A DNA stretch of 64,000 nucleotides from CAVPXC01 sp963709505. Its GTDB lineage: Bacteria; Chloroflexota; Anaerolineae; JAAEKA01. Shown one piece after another: positions 38,631-47,940 of this stretch. The position numbers were made by a program, and so were the translations under genes. Under the pieces are notes generated by a model. It saw only the letters and a program-made list of their open reading frames with translations. It was not told the origin of the DNA and did no database searches. Position 1 is the first letter of the stretch, and every line of letters starts with the position of its first letter. The stretch covers positions 34,005 to 98,004 of the forward strand of contig CAVPXC010000013.1 in assembly GCA_963709505.1 (NCBI GenBank), read 5' to 3'.

Positions 38631-39447
38631 TGCTCACTGCTTCTGTCCTGACCCTCCAGCCCGCCGCCGCCACCACCCTGCCCACCGACCAGGGCCGCGC
38701 CATCCACGCCTGGTTCCTGGACCAGGTGCGACGCCATGATCCGGCCCTGGCTCACGCCATCCACGACGACCAGGGTCCCAAGCCGTTCACCTGTTCGCCG
38801 CTGCGAGGCTTCAGGACCGGCCAGCCGGGCGCCGAGTTGCACCTGTCCCCGGACGAGGCCGGCTGGCTGCGCATCACGACGCTGAGCAAGCCGCTTTCCA
38901 CCCTGATGGTCGAGCGCATCCTGCCCGAACTGCCTGAGACGCTGTCGCTGGGCGATGCCGTGTCTGCGCATCCAGGCGGCCACCGATCGACGACACGCAG
39001 CATCGCTGGGCAGGCCAAACCACCTACGCCGAGCTGCTGCAGCGCCATACCCTGTCCACCGAGCGGCCGGACCGGCGCATCCGGCTGCGTTTCGCCTCGC
39101 CCACCACCTTCCGGCGAGAGGACCATCACCTGCCGGTGCCGCTGCCTGACCTGATCGTACAGGGCTGGCTCGCCCGCTGGAACGCCTTCGCCGGCGTGCG
39201 GCTGCCTGACGAGGTCTACCGCTACGCCGTCGAGTGCCTGGCGATCTCGTACTACGATTTGCGAACCGAGCAGGTGCACTTCGGACCCGCCACCCTGATC
39301 GGATGTGTGGGCCGATGCACCTACCACGCACTCAATGCGGACCCCTACTGGCTGCGCCTGCTGCACGCCCTGGCCGCCTACAGCTTCTACTGCGGCACCG
39401 GCCACAAGACCACGCACGGGCTCGGCCAGACGCGGCGGGAGGGGTGA
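38630..39447 (+). CDS. cas6: Cas6 crRNA endonuclease, frameshifted
   Basis: About 270 residues. Processes the repeat RNA. The N-terminal half (VLTLQPAAATTLPTDQGRAI, HDDQGPKPFTCSPL, WLRITTLSKPLSTLMVERIL) and C-terminal half (RIRLRFASPTTFRREDHHLP, WNAFAGVRLPDEVYRYAVEC, FSYCGTG-type YSFYCGTGHKTTHGLGQTR) are in different frames, with the break near 38970. The glycine-rich C-terminal loop is typical of Cas6. It overlaps the CARF gene start-to-stop and is the last cas gene before the array. Confidence 0.88.
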
Positions 39448-39449
39448 GA

Positions 39450-39474
39450 TAGTGCGGTAGTGCGGTAGTGACGG
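39450..39474. repeat. Octamer tandem repeat (GTAGTGCG)
   Basis: Three copies of an 8-bp unit, ATAGTGCGGTAGTGCGGTAG then TGACGG, directly after the cas6 stop. Same period as the repeats at 1714 and 11774 but a different unit. Confidence 0.7.
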
Positions 39475-39483
39475 TTTCATAAC

Positions 39484-39515
39484 GATCTCCGAGGTCTTCT
39501 GAGACCTCGGAGATC
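39484..39515. terminator. Perfect hairpin after cas6
   Basis: GATCTCCGAGGTCT pairs with AGACCTCGGAGATC across a four-base loop, 36 bases after cas6. No T-run follows, so termination is likely but not certain. Confidence 0.5.
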
Positions 39516-39754
39516 TGAAGCCGGTCGTGATCCAGGGACAGATCAGTGAAGGACCTTGGCACGACCGCCATCCTGCGGCCTGTCGGTTGACACCGGCGGC
39601 CCAGCCAGCACGTTAACAATCGAATAGTGATCTCCATCAACCCAATAAAACTCTCGGGTTGACGCCGGCCGTGGACGTGTGATACGCCCGGCGTCAACCC
39701 GCCACTTGGAGGGGACCCCAAGTGCGCTCCAGCGCGACGACGAACTTGACACGA

Positions 39755-40041
39755 GTTATCGCGCATCTCAAAAACCGGCCCTACCCCCCCAGATGCGCGC
39801 GATTTGAGGGGTAGTTAGGCCCAACTACCATGCTCTCGAAGGCTCATTTGCACCCTCTGCAACCCCGATGTGGCTTGCCTCAACCGGCCGCACGGTGCAT
39901 GGATCGCTCTTTCGCCTGACGAACCTGACGCGAACCGGCTTGAAAAGCCGCCTGTGGGTCAAAAACAGGGCAGAAGCCTACGCACTTGACGCAGTTATCG
40001 CGCATCTCAGGGGTTGACAGACCCTTTGAGATGCGCGATAA
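39755..40041. promoter_or_regulatory. Leader motif GTTATCGCGCATCTCA, two direct and one inverted copy
   Basis: The 16-base motif occurs at 39755-39770 and 39994-40009, both preceded by ACTTGAC, and its inverted form TGAGATGCGCGATAA at 40027-40041. The last two make a 15-bp inverted repeat spanning the predicted array promoter, so they could be a regulator operator or structural leader element. Confidence 0.65.
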
Positions 40042-40042
40042 T
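40014..40042 (+). promoter_or_regulatory. Predicted promoter of the CRISPR array
   Basis: TTGACA (40014-40019), a 17-base spacer and GATAAT (40037-40042) form a near-consensus sigma-70 promoter about 100 bases before the first repeat and on the strand that gives crRNA ending in the GAAAC handle. The leader between it and the repeat has two CTGTTTTGAGG direct repeats. Confidence 0.75.
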
Positions 40043-40149
40043 GACGAATGTAAAGCTGGAGTGCCTGTTTTGAGGCTGAAGATGACCATAACGGGCTGTT
40101 TTGAGGCCAAACGTAGGCATTCCGTCAGCTAGAGCGGCCAAAAATAGCG

Positions 40150-41460
40150 GTAGAAATCCCCAGCAATCCCGATCCGGGACTGAAACCTGCAGGCTCGATG
40201 TCGCTGCCTGCGGTCCAGCTGCGGCACGTGTAGAAATCCCCAGCAATCCCGATCCGGGACTGAAACGAATCAGGCCGACTGCAGGTCTCCATGATACGCC
40301 GTCAGCATGTCGTAGAAATCCCCAGCAATCCCGATCCGGGACTGAAACTCAGTGCCACTGGCGACGTCAGCGCAGCGGTCGATCGCTACGGTAGAAATCC
40401 CCAGCAATCCCGATCCGGGACTGAAACTGATTGCTTGGCTGCATCGGACGTGGTCTGACGCCAGATGTCGGTAGAAATCCCCAGCAATCCCGATCCGGGA
40501 CTGAAACTCGGTCAGCTTCGCGCTGGCGTCGTGTCACGCACCAGTCGTGTGTAGAAATCCCCAGCAATCCCGATCCGGGACTGAAACCGTCGCATGGCCC
40601 ATGCCGTCACCTTGCTGACCTTGTGCAGGTAGAAATCCCCAGCAATCCCGATCCGGGACTGAAACCTGCCAAATGGTCAGCGTTCGCTCACAGCAGACCG
40701 GATCACGGTAGAAATCCCCAGCAATCCCGATCCGGGACTGAAACGATGTACCGGTCGTGGCTTCAGCCAGTACCGGCTACAACTTGTACGTAGAAATCCC
40801 CAGCAATCCCGATCCGGGACTGAAACCGTACCACGTGGCCTCGTCCAGTACACTACCTGGCGTAGAAATCCCCAGCAATCCCGATCCGGGACTGAAACCA
40901 GTGATGCTCGTAACCGTCAGGACATCGCGACTGCGCTTCGAGTAGAAATCCCCAGCAATCCCGATCCGGGACTGAAACTCCGGCTGGACCGCCGATGCCG
41001 ATTGCCACGGCATCAGCAACATGGTAGAAATCCCCAGCAATCCCGATCCGGGACTGAAACCGATCGTGCTTCGATCGTGCAAGATCGTGCATTGTCGGTC
41101 GCAGCGTAGAAATCCCCAGCAATCCCGATCCGGGACTGAAACGATCTGCCATGCAACTCGCCATCCGACAAGCTCGGACAACGCGTGGTAGAAATCCCCA
41201 GCAATCCCGATCCGGGACTGAAACCTCGACATGCGTCACAGGCAAGCGTCACTTCGGCCGATGTCGCTAGGTAGAAATCCCCAGCAATCCCGATCCGGGA
41301 CTGAAACCAGTTCCACGGCATCTCGGCCGTAGGCCTGCAGCGCGCTACGTGTAGAAATCCCCAGCAATCCCGATCCGGGACTGAAACGTCAACCGATCGC
41401 CGCTGCACAATGCCGTACCCGCTCTGCGGACGGTAGAAATCCCCAGCAATCCCGATCCGA
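40150..41460 (+). CRISPR. Type III-A CRISPR array, 17 repeats and 16 spacers
   Basis: The 37-base repeat begins GTAGAAATCCCC and ends GATCCGGGACTGAAAC. Starts are at 40150, 40230, 40312, 40391, 40471, 40551, 40629, 40708, 40790, 40862, 40942, 41024, 41106, 41188, 41271, 41351 and 41433. All copies are identical except the last, which is broken after GATCC by an insertion sequence. Spacers are 41-46 bases, except one of 35 bases (40827-40861). The leader is on the left, next to cas6; the predicted 5' handle is ACTGAAAC. I saw no spacer with an obvious match inside this window. Confidence 0.98.
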
Positions 41461-43473
41461 GAGTGTTGCAGAATTCGATTTATGGTCAACTAGCAGAGAA
41501 TGCTGATCTCTGTTATGGTAAGCTGGCGGGCTGATTTACTCGGTTCAAGTCATCTGTCGAGCACCAAGGTGGTGGCTAGAGCGGTTTTGGGCCTCAAAAT
41601 GGGTTCAAATCGACGATTTTGGCCCTCATCGGCCCGTTTTTGCTGACCTCGCAATGGTCAGTGGGCAGACTCCGCCCTGGGTCAGGTTGCTGCGAGCGCC
41701 GCAGCCAGGGTGCGCCGTTCCAACGCACGCATCCACTGGCGAATGTTGAAGGCCGTGGCGTTCATCTTGGCCTGAAAGTCGCACTTGCTCTGGCCGCGCC
41801 GTCGTGCGTAACGCCCACCGTGGTAACGCACCAGGTTGGCAATTATGCGCTCGATGACAGCACGCAGCTTGAGGTCTTCCAGGAAGGCCTCGGTCTGAGC
41901 GTAGGTGCGGGCCAGGGCCAGCACCGAGCGATGATCGCTGACGAAGACCTGGCGCATATGGTCTGGCGAGACCTCGTCGCCGCGACACTGCTGGGCCAGC
42001 GGACAAGCCCGGCACTGGTCAGCTGAAAAGCGAAAGTTGCGACCCTGGCCACTCTGTGAGCGATAGGCGGTGATGCTGACCCGGCCGTGCGGACAAGTCA
42101 GCGCCTCGCCATCGGGCGAGAGCGCAAAGTCGTCAGGGCCGAAGCGCTCGCTGCGCTCCTGGTAGGGAATGAGCGGCGCCACCAACTGGGTTTGGCCGCC
42201 GCTGGCCTTGGCAACGTCGGCGTGATGCTTGCCCGTGCCAGCCGCCTGGTCGTAGATCAGCTTAGCCGGCAGCAGGTCATGATGCTCCTGCTGGGCCGTC
42301 AGCAAATCAGGAATGGCTACCGGATCGGGTTGGCTGCCCGTGTCAACCCGGATCTCGCGAATGAAGCGATCGGTGGCCGCCACATTGACGTTGTAGCCGA
42401 AGTCGATCTTCTCGCCATGCACGCGGAAGGTGGCGTCAGTATCCGTGGCGCTGGCGATGCGATAGCTGCCCTTCTGCTTCTTGGGCAACTCCTGCACACT
42501 GACGATCTGTCCCTGCTCGTTGCGGGTGACTGCCACCTCATCCGCGACAATCTTATCCAGGATCTGCAGCCAGCCATTCAGCGCCTGCCGCTGGCTGTCG
42601 GCGAGATCGCAGCGGGCCGCCAGCCAGCGGCGGATCAACTCTGCACCCTGCAGGGCCGCAATCACCGTAGCCTGCAAGCGCTGTCCGCGTTCAGCCTGAC
42701 CCAAGCGATATTCCTTGATCTCGTCGTCAGCCCCAAACAGGGCCGCCTGATCCAGTTGGCGCTCGATTTGCGCCTGGCTGTCAGCGTCGATCTCGTCCAG
42801 GGTAACCAAGAGACGCTGGGCGGTGTGCCGAATCAAGTGCGTCAGGCTCCCTGTGGCGGCATTGGCTCGCAGCGCATAGGTGTCAGCCATCTGCGCCTTC
42901 TGCCGTTCCTCGGGAAAGTCCTGGTCGATCTGCTGCAAGACCTGATCGAAAAATGTTCGCGCCTTGTGCTCACACACCCACTGTTCGAAGCGTTCAAGGG
43001 TCGCATGGTCTGGCCCCGCCTCGAACACCGCATAACCCACGAACCATTTGGCCAACATGTTCCAGCGTATCTCGTGCTCCAATTGGCGTAACGACAGGTC
43101 GAGCAGGTACTTGACCAACAACGCTCGCATCAAGCGTGCCACCGTGTGCGTGGGTGGCGCCCCTGGCCCACTGTCGTGATGATACGCAGCGCAAACTGCC
43201 TCCAGCGGCTTCCAGTCCAGATGATCGCGCAGCCGAACCAGAAAATGGCTCTCCGCTTGGCGCCACAGCCGCCGGTAGATCTCGTCACTAAACCAATACA
43301 GCAGCGTCTTCAGGTGCGCTTCTACGACGGATCGTACGATGGGTGGTATACTGTCCATAAGATAGCTCTCGTTTTTGTGGTTTGACGGTCGGCAAACCAA
43401 TCATTCCACAAAAGCGAGGCTATCGACAAACTCCTCTCCTTAGCACTCCGTCATCGAATTCTGCAACACTCTC
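41459..43473. mobile_element. IS1182-type insertion sequence interrupting the array
   Basis: About 2,015 bp bounded by inverted repeats GAGAGTGTTGCAGAATTCGA (from 41459) and its complement ending at 43473. It carries one DDE transposase on the minus strand. The left end cuts the last CRISPR repeat; the right flank does not resume the repeat, and I see no target-site duplication, which suggests a deletion next to the element. The left 220 bases between the end and the transposase hold no gene. Confidence 0.88.
41682..43358 (-). CDS. IS1182-family transposase
   Basis: About 558 residues from ATG 43358, in frame. The N-terminal domain (SHFLVRLRDHLDWKPLEAVC, SLRQLEHEIRWNMLAKWFVG) and C-terminal RNase-H-like DDE domain match IS1182 transposases. 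Likely catalytic acidic residues lie in MADTYALRANAA, LIYDQAAGTGKHHAD and IERIIANLVRYHGGRYARRR. A cysteine cluster (CRACPLAQQCRG) is typical. The intact frame implies the element may be active. An open frame on the opposite strand at 42087-43091 is a shadow. Confidence 0.93.
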   Translation of the reverse strand: MDSIPPIVRSVVEAHLKTLLYWFSDEIYRRLWRQAESHFLVRLRDHLDWKPLEAVCAAYHHDSGPGAPPTHTVARLMRALLVKYLLDLSLRQLEHEIRWNMLAKWFVGYAVFEAGPDHATLERFEQWVCEHKARTFFDQVLQQIDQDFPEERQKAQMADTYALRANAATGSLTHLIRHTAQRLLVTLDEIDADSQAQIERQLDQAALFGADDEIKEYRLGQAERGQRLQATVIAALQGAELIRRWLAARCDLADSQRQALNGWLQILDKIVADEVAVTRNEQGQIVSVQELPKKQKGSYRIASATDTDATFRVHGEKIDFGYNVNVAATDRFIREIRVDTGSQPDPVAIPDLLTAQQEHHDLLPAKLIYDQAAGTGKHHADVAKASGGQTQLVAPLIPYQERSERFGPDDFALSPDGEALTCPHGRVSITAYRSQSGQGRNFRFSADQCRACPLAQQCRGDEVSPDHMRQVFVSDHRSVLALARTYAQTEAFLEDLKLRAVIERIIANLVRYHGGRYARRRGQSKCDFQAKMNATAFNIRQWMRALERRTLAAALAAT

Positions 43474-43499
43474 AATAGCGATGCTCGGAAAAACTCCCC

Positions 43500-43808
43500 C
43501 TATGCCCCCGAAGCCAAAAGAATGCGCTTGCCATCCACAACCGCCACGATCTCCAGTTCGCCGCCCAGCGCAGCCACATAGCGGCGGATAGTGGAAATGC
43601 GGTGGTCTTCACGACGCTCCAGCTTGGATAGCTGCGACTGGGTGATGGCAATCCGCTGCGCCAACTCCTCCTGAGTCAGTCCAGCCGCTTCGCGCAAGGC
43701 GCGCAGATCCATTTCCAGCAGTTCCTGCTCCACTGCATTATCGATCTGCTGGAGTTGGTCGGGCGAAAATTTCTTCGCTTTGATCTCTTGCCAGGTATGC
43801 ACAGTCAT
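43500..43808 (-). CDS. HigA-like helix-turn-helix antitoxin
   Basis: 102 residues. An XRE-type helix-turn-helix (LREAAGLTQEELAQRIAITQ, SQLSKLERRED, ISTIRRYVAALGG) follows a short N-terminal helix, and the end (LEIVAVVDGKRILL) is typical of antitoxins of the HigBA kind. It would bind its own promoter and neutralise the toxin. It lies downstream of a RelE/HigB-like gene on the same strand, the inverted order characteristic of higBA. Confidence 0.85.
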   Translation of the reverse strand: MTVHTWQEIKAKKFSPDQLQQIDNAVEQELLEMDLRALREAAGLTQEELAQRIAITQSQLSKLERREDHRISTIRRYVAALGGELEIVAVVDGKRILLASGA

Positions 43809-43874
43809 GGTCTCAATCCTCATTCGAGAGCTGTGTCAAGCTAATGCGCTCGCATCGATGTCCCGCGAATACTG

Positions 43875-44190
43875 TTACCAGATGGCCTCGACCCTGGGTA
43901 TCATGCTTACATAGAAGCGGTTATCACCGGTTTTGTCGCCACCTAGCAGCAGCACAGCTTGACGCAACGGGTCGAACGCGTAGAAAACACGCAACGGCCT
44001 GCCGCGGCTTTGGATGCGCAACTCACGCAAAGGATACCTCGAAGTTGTGATGGACGAAGAGTAAGGATACCCGAGCGCTGTTCCTTTGGCCTGCAAAGAG
44101 GCCAACTACACGGGCGACAGCCACGCTATCAAAATAATTTAAGGCCAGAAACCATTGCTCGAACTCATCGGTACCAAGAACCTCGATCAT
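43875..44190 (-). pseudogene. HigB/RelE-like toxin, frameshifted
   Basis: The N-terminus MIEVLGTDEFEQWFLALNYF (start 44190) is in one frame and the remainder (AKGTALGYPYSSSITTSRYP, LRELRIQSRGRPLRVFYAFD, QAVLLLGGDKTGDNRFY) in another, with a break near 44095. The expected C-terminal tail after VEAIW meets a TAA where a glutamate codon is usual. It may be inactive, or carry sequence errors. This is the toxin half of the HigBA-like pair; HigB-type toxins cut mRNA on the ribosome. Confidence 0.75.
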
Positions 44191-44246
44191 GCGATGATTA
44201 TGCCATTAAATGACTATTTAGGCAAAAACACCTGTGAAACAGACTG

Positions 44247-44534
44247 TTGCCATACGAGCGTTTCCTCGCGCTCAATATCCAGGTACCCAAAGTCGAAGGA
44301 AGCCGCTCTTTCGAGCGAGTGACCACTGTTGCTCCCCCAGAGATCTGGCTGGAACAGGGTCGAGCCAACGAAGACCTCTTCCAAGGCCCACTGAAGAAGT
44401 ATCCCGACCTGTTGGCCGGCGACCAAATGGACGAAGTCAACCCGTGGTGCTGGCTGGTGGCCGCAACGGCCGATCCGCACGTGGCGCACGAAGGTCCGCC
44501 GCCGGCGTGGCCAGGTCTGGTTAGGCACCCGTAA
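44247..44534 (+). CDS. Unrecognised short open frame, perhaps a gene fragment
   Basis: Up to 95 residues (YERFLALNIQVPKVEGSRSF, PPEIWLEQGRANEDLFQGPL, KKYPDLLAGDQMDEVNPWCW). It has protein-like composition but no ribosome-binding site, and I cannot place it in a family. It lies between two toxin-antitoxin modules in a degraded region, so a remnant is as likely as a gene. Confidence 0.35.
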   Translation: MPYERFLALNIQVPKVEGSRSFERVTTVAPPEIWLEQGRANEDLFQGPLKKYPDLLAGDQMDEVNPWCWLVAATADPHVAHEGPPPAWPGLVRHP

Positions 44535-44618
44535 CCTGGACAGTCACTTCCCAAATCCTACCGGCTGCGGTATACTGACCGTAACCTGAACCGAACCGTT
44601 GCGGAAGGAGATGAGGAT

Positions 44619-44870
44619 ATGAGTGAAATCGACCTGCTGAAGCGAATCACGGTCAATCCGCGCATTTTTGGGGGCAAGCCCATTGTCCGTGGGCGACGCC
44701 TCGCGGTCGAACACGTCCTGGGCATGTTGGCGGCAGGCGACACCGCACAGACGCTGTTGGAGGCCTATCCCTGGCTGGAGGAAGACGACGTCCGTGCTTG
44801 TCTGCTCTACGCGCGGAAAGTAGTTGGTGAGGAGCGAATCGAGCCGCTGATGATGGAACCTGCTCTATGA
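44619..44870 (+). CDS. DUF433 antitoxin
   Basis: 83 residues: RITVNPRIFGGKPIVRGRRL, AVEHVLGMLAAGDTAQTLLE and AYPWLEEDDVRACLLYA are the DUF433 signature, a small DNA-binding antitoxin. GGAAGGAGATGAGG lies upstream of the ATG. The stop overlaps the next gene by four bases, the usual arrangement with DUF5615 PIN-like toxins. Confidence 0.9.
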   Translation: MSEIDLLKRITVNPRIFGGKPIVRGRRLAVEHVLGMLAAGDTAQTLLEAYPWLEEDDVRACLLYARKVVGEERIEPLMMEPAL

Positions 44871-45298
44871 AAGTCTTGCTGGACACCTGCGTATGGGGCG
44901 GAGTACGCCAGGCGCTATCGGACGCCGGTCATGATGTCGTCTGGACGGGAGACTGGGACGAAGATCCGGGCGACGACGAGATATTGGCCCAGGCATACAG
45001 GGAAAGCCGAGTGCTGGTGACCTTGGACGCCGTCGCGCCCCTTTTCTGCACCGTGACCTGCAAACACCTTGACAATCCCCTGCGCAGCCTGCGGTTTTTG
45101 CATTTATTCACATTTTTTCACGTCCCACAAAGGTGCCGGCCCGACCGCTATCCTGGTCGACGGCAAGTAACGAGCGCTGGTTGCTCCCGTCAGTCCCGGA
45201 ACCGGGTTCCGGAATGTTGGCAACAGGAGGACGTAGCCACCAAAAAGGTTGCCCCGCCCCAACCGTGGGAGCGGCAGGGAACGGGGCGGTTGGCGTAG
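44867..45298 (+). pseudogene. Truncated DUF5615 PIN-like toxin
   Basis: The first 55 or so residues (MKVLLDTCVWGGVRQALSDA, GHDVVWTGDWDEDPGDDEIL, SRVLVTLD) match DUF5615 PIN-like toxins. After LVTLD, where DKDFGELA is expected, the sequence changes completely to about 80 unrelated residues. The toxin is therefore cut short near 45035, probably by a deletion or insertion. The antitoxin upstream remains intact. Confidence 0.75.
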
Positions 45299-45317
45299 CT
45301 ACGATAACGAGGCAGCC

Positions 45318-45431
45318 CTAAAGGGCGCTGCCGAGCTTTGCTGCGCTTGGCCTGGTCGCTTCACGATAAGCCGCGGATAAGTTGTCCCATCGATACATGT
45401 CTTCGTAGTTGCCCGTCACTTGCGTGGTCAT
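45318..45431 (-). pseudogene. Reverse-transcriptase N-terminal remnant
   Basis: 37 residues. GNYEDMYRWDNLSAAYREA resembles the very start of reverse transcriptases of group II introns and diversity-generating retroelements. It then runs into TRPSAAKLGSAL and stops; no RT motifs (such as YADD) follow in any frame. It lies 126 bases downstream of the FGE-like gene on the same strand, the place where a retroelement RT would sit. Short and therefore tentative. Confidence 0.45.
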
Positions 45432-45556
45432 CGTATCTCGATCCTTGGTTCCCCAATTCGTGCGATTTGCGGCCGCCAGAGAGGGAGGCTTCGCCCTTCT
45501 AGCCCCCCGCAGCGAAGCATGGCTATCGAACCCCCAGAGATCAGAGGGAACAGAGT

Positions 45557-47889
45557 TCAGAGGCCAGGGGACACGCAGACACGCAAACCGAAGTCGTCGT
45601 GGCGAGAGTTTGCATCGTTGAGGACGCGGACGCACACCGGGCGCCGCACCCATCGTCGTAGAAGGACCCGCCCCGCAACACGCGGAAACTGCCAGTTTCA
45701 GGACCCTGGGGATTCTCGGCCGGCGAAGTCTGATAATAGTCCCCTGCGTACCAATCCGCTACCCATTCCCACACGTTGCCGGCCATGTCGGCCACGCCAT
45801 AGGGGCTGTCGCCATCGGGCGAGTACGTACCAACTGGCGTTGTCTCACCAAGGTTGCGGATGTGTTGGTTGCCCGCATCGAACGTGTCACCCCAGGGATA
45901 GAGAAGACCGGTGGTTCCCCGGCAGGCTTTCTCCGACTCGGCTTCGGTGCACCGGAAGGCCGGGTCGGTCTGTCCTCGCCAAGCCATTGCGTGAATGCCA
46001 CCGCATCATCCCATGAGACGTCCACGATCGGATGATCTTCTTTGCCCGCGGGTACACTACCGTTCTTCCAGTGGTCTGGAGCGCGATGCCCTGTAGCCTT
46101 GACAAACGCTGCGTACTGGGCATTGGTGACCTCGTACCTACCGATGTAGAACTCCGCCAACGGGACACGATGCTGCGGTTTTTCGCCATCCAATGCCGAC
46201 AAATCCTTAGCGGGGTCGCTGCCCATCAGGAACTCGCCAGCGGGCACTCGCACCAGTTCCATGCGAATAGGCTCTGTGACGATTGCTCCCTCGCCGGTTA
46301 GCGCAACTATGCCAGGTAGAGCCGTCGGGGTAGGTGGTCTGGGCGTGGGCTGTGGGTGGCTTGGCGGTGGCTACGGTAGTTGGCGTAGGAGTAGGCATGG
46401 CATTGAGTGCGAATAGGGCAGCGCGAGTGTTCTCCGCCTGTGCTCCAGCTGTCTCCGTAGCTCGCGTCCCACCTACCAACGCAACTGGCGCCGTTGGTGA
46501 TGGCGTTCCTGGAAGGATTCCTGCCCTGTTGGCGATGATAATCACGATACCGATCGCAGCGGCCAACACCGCAATCGGAAGCAATATACGCCTAAGCGAA
46601 CGTTGTCTGGGCTTTGGCGCCGTCGTCGCCAGCACCGGCCATACCGTTGGCTGAGCCGGTGCCCTGGTCAGCGCTGACTCCTGTGCCTCGAGCCGGATTG
46701 GTTCGGACACCGGCCTGCCAACTGTCTCAGCTACGACCCACGTTTCGATCGGCGCCACCGCTGCTTTAGCCGGGCCTGCCAGATCGAACAGTACGCCATC
46801 CGGCGCGCGCATGTACAACACGGGCGTGCCCCATTCCACCGTATTGGTCACGGCCAAACTCACGGCTTTGCGTGCTTCGGCCAGAGCTGCGTCGACTGGC
46901 AAACCCTCGGCCACAAACTCATAGAACGCCCGCGAGAGTTCTATCGCCGCTCGGTCGGTGATGTCGTATTGCATGGCCATCACTGCCGGCAAGCCTTGCC
47001 GTACCAGAATGGATGCTGTACTTGAGAAGAGGTCTCTATTCCCGCCCTTTGCCCCCTCACAGGCGTTTAGTACAGCCAGGCGCAAGTCGCGGTGGTCGGC
47101 CAGCAGGCGTCCCAACTCCTTCGAGCGCAGCGGGCGTGCCTTTCCTTGCTCATCGGCCAGCATTACCAAACCCTCGTCGGCATTGGCATCGAAGGCGCCG
47201 TGACCAACGAAATGAAAGATGTGCCACGGGCCGTGGCGCATGGCCCGCTGCAAGTCGCGCCAGGTCTGGCCGGATAGCCACTCCAGCTCTACCAGGCCAT
47301 TGGACCGCAATTCAGTCAGCGCTTGCTCGACACGCGTCTTCTCGTTCTCAACGTCTAGAACCGCCAAGTCGCTTGGACTGGCGATCATGCCCAAGATTCG
47401 CAACGGTGGCGTCACCGCCAGGGATCCGGGTGGCTGTGGCAGTTCCAGATAGCGCACCACAGGCGTATGGACCGACAGGCAAACATATTCAGCCTGTCGG
47501 GTATCGTAAAGAAACTCCCAGGGCAGGGCTGCCAGTCGTGGCGACGCGATGCGAAGCTTCAATCGGAGGCCCTGGGCAGCCTGAACGGACTTGGTCTTGC
47601 TTACATCGTAGAGACTACGCACCTCGCCGAATATCAGTGCATCAAAGAGCGCGCGGCCGAAGTCCTGGACGGCTTGCTCCTCTTGGGTGAGAACCGTCCT
47701 GCGCTGTCCGCCGGAGCGCAGCAAAGCGATCTGAAGGTCTTTGAGGTGGCTCTCTAGCTGTAGTTCACCAAAGGGGAAGCGCATGGTGGTCTGCGTCTCA
47801 CCTGCCGGCGACCGCAGCACAGCCACGGGATAGTCCCGCCCCTGTCCGATGCCAATCTCTAGCTCGAAGTCGAGAAATGGGGGCGCCAT
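45557..47889 (-). CDS. CHAT - membrane helix - formylglycine-generating-enzyme-like protein, frameshifted
   Basis: About 775 residues. N-terminal CHAT protease-like domain with HIFHFVGHGAFD and RLAVLNACEGAKGG (His-Cys dyad), then a membrane helix (ILLPIAVLAAAIGIVIIIA), a Thr/Pro linker, and an FGE/C-type-lectin-like domain: VRVPAGEFLMGSDP, FYIGRYEVTNAQYAAFV, DVSWDDAVAFTQWL, YPWGDTFDAG, DMAGNVWEWVADWY and FRVLRGGSFYDDG. Frame breaks near 46270, 45975 and 45650; the last domain ends HDDFGLRVCVSPGL at 45557. FGE-like folds are common variable proteins of diversity-generating retroelements. CHAT domains cleave proteins when triggered. Start ATG 47889 is preferred; ATG 47940 also possible. Confidence 0.82.
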
Positions 47890-47940
47890 GTGATGACCCA
47901 GAGAAGAACTTGGAGCTACTCGATGCTCATAGAATACCAT

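Noticed and set aside
40101..41489. Open frames through the CRISPR array on both strands
   Set aside because: Their translations simply repeat the CRISPR repeat, so they are not genes.
42087..43091. 334-codon plus-strand open frame opposite the transposase
   Set aside because: Shadow of the IS1182 transposase, with no recognisable domain and no ribosome-binding site.
45180..45320. GC-rich partly self-complementary stretch near the RT remnant as a retroelement template or riboswitch
   Set aside because: Pairing is weak and no match to the FGE variable region was seen.
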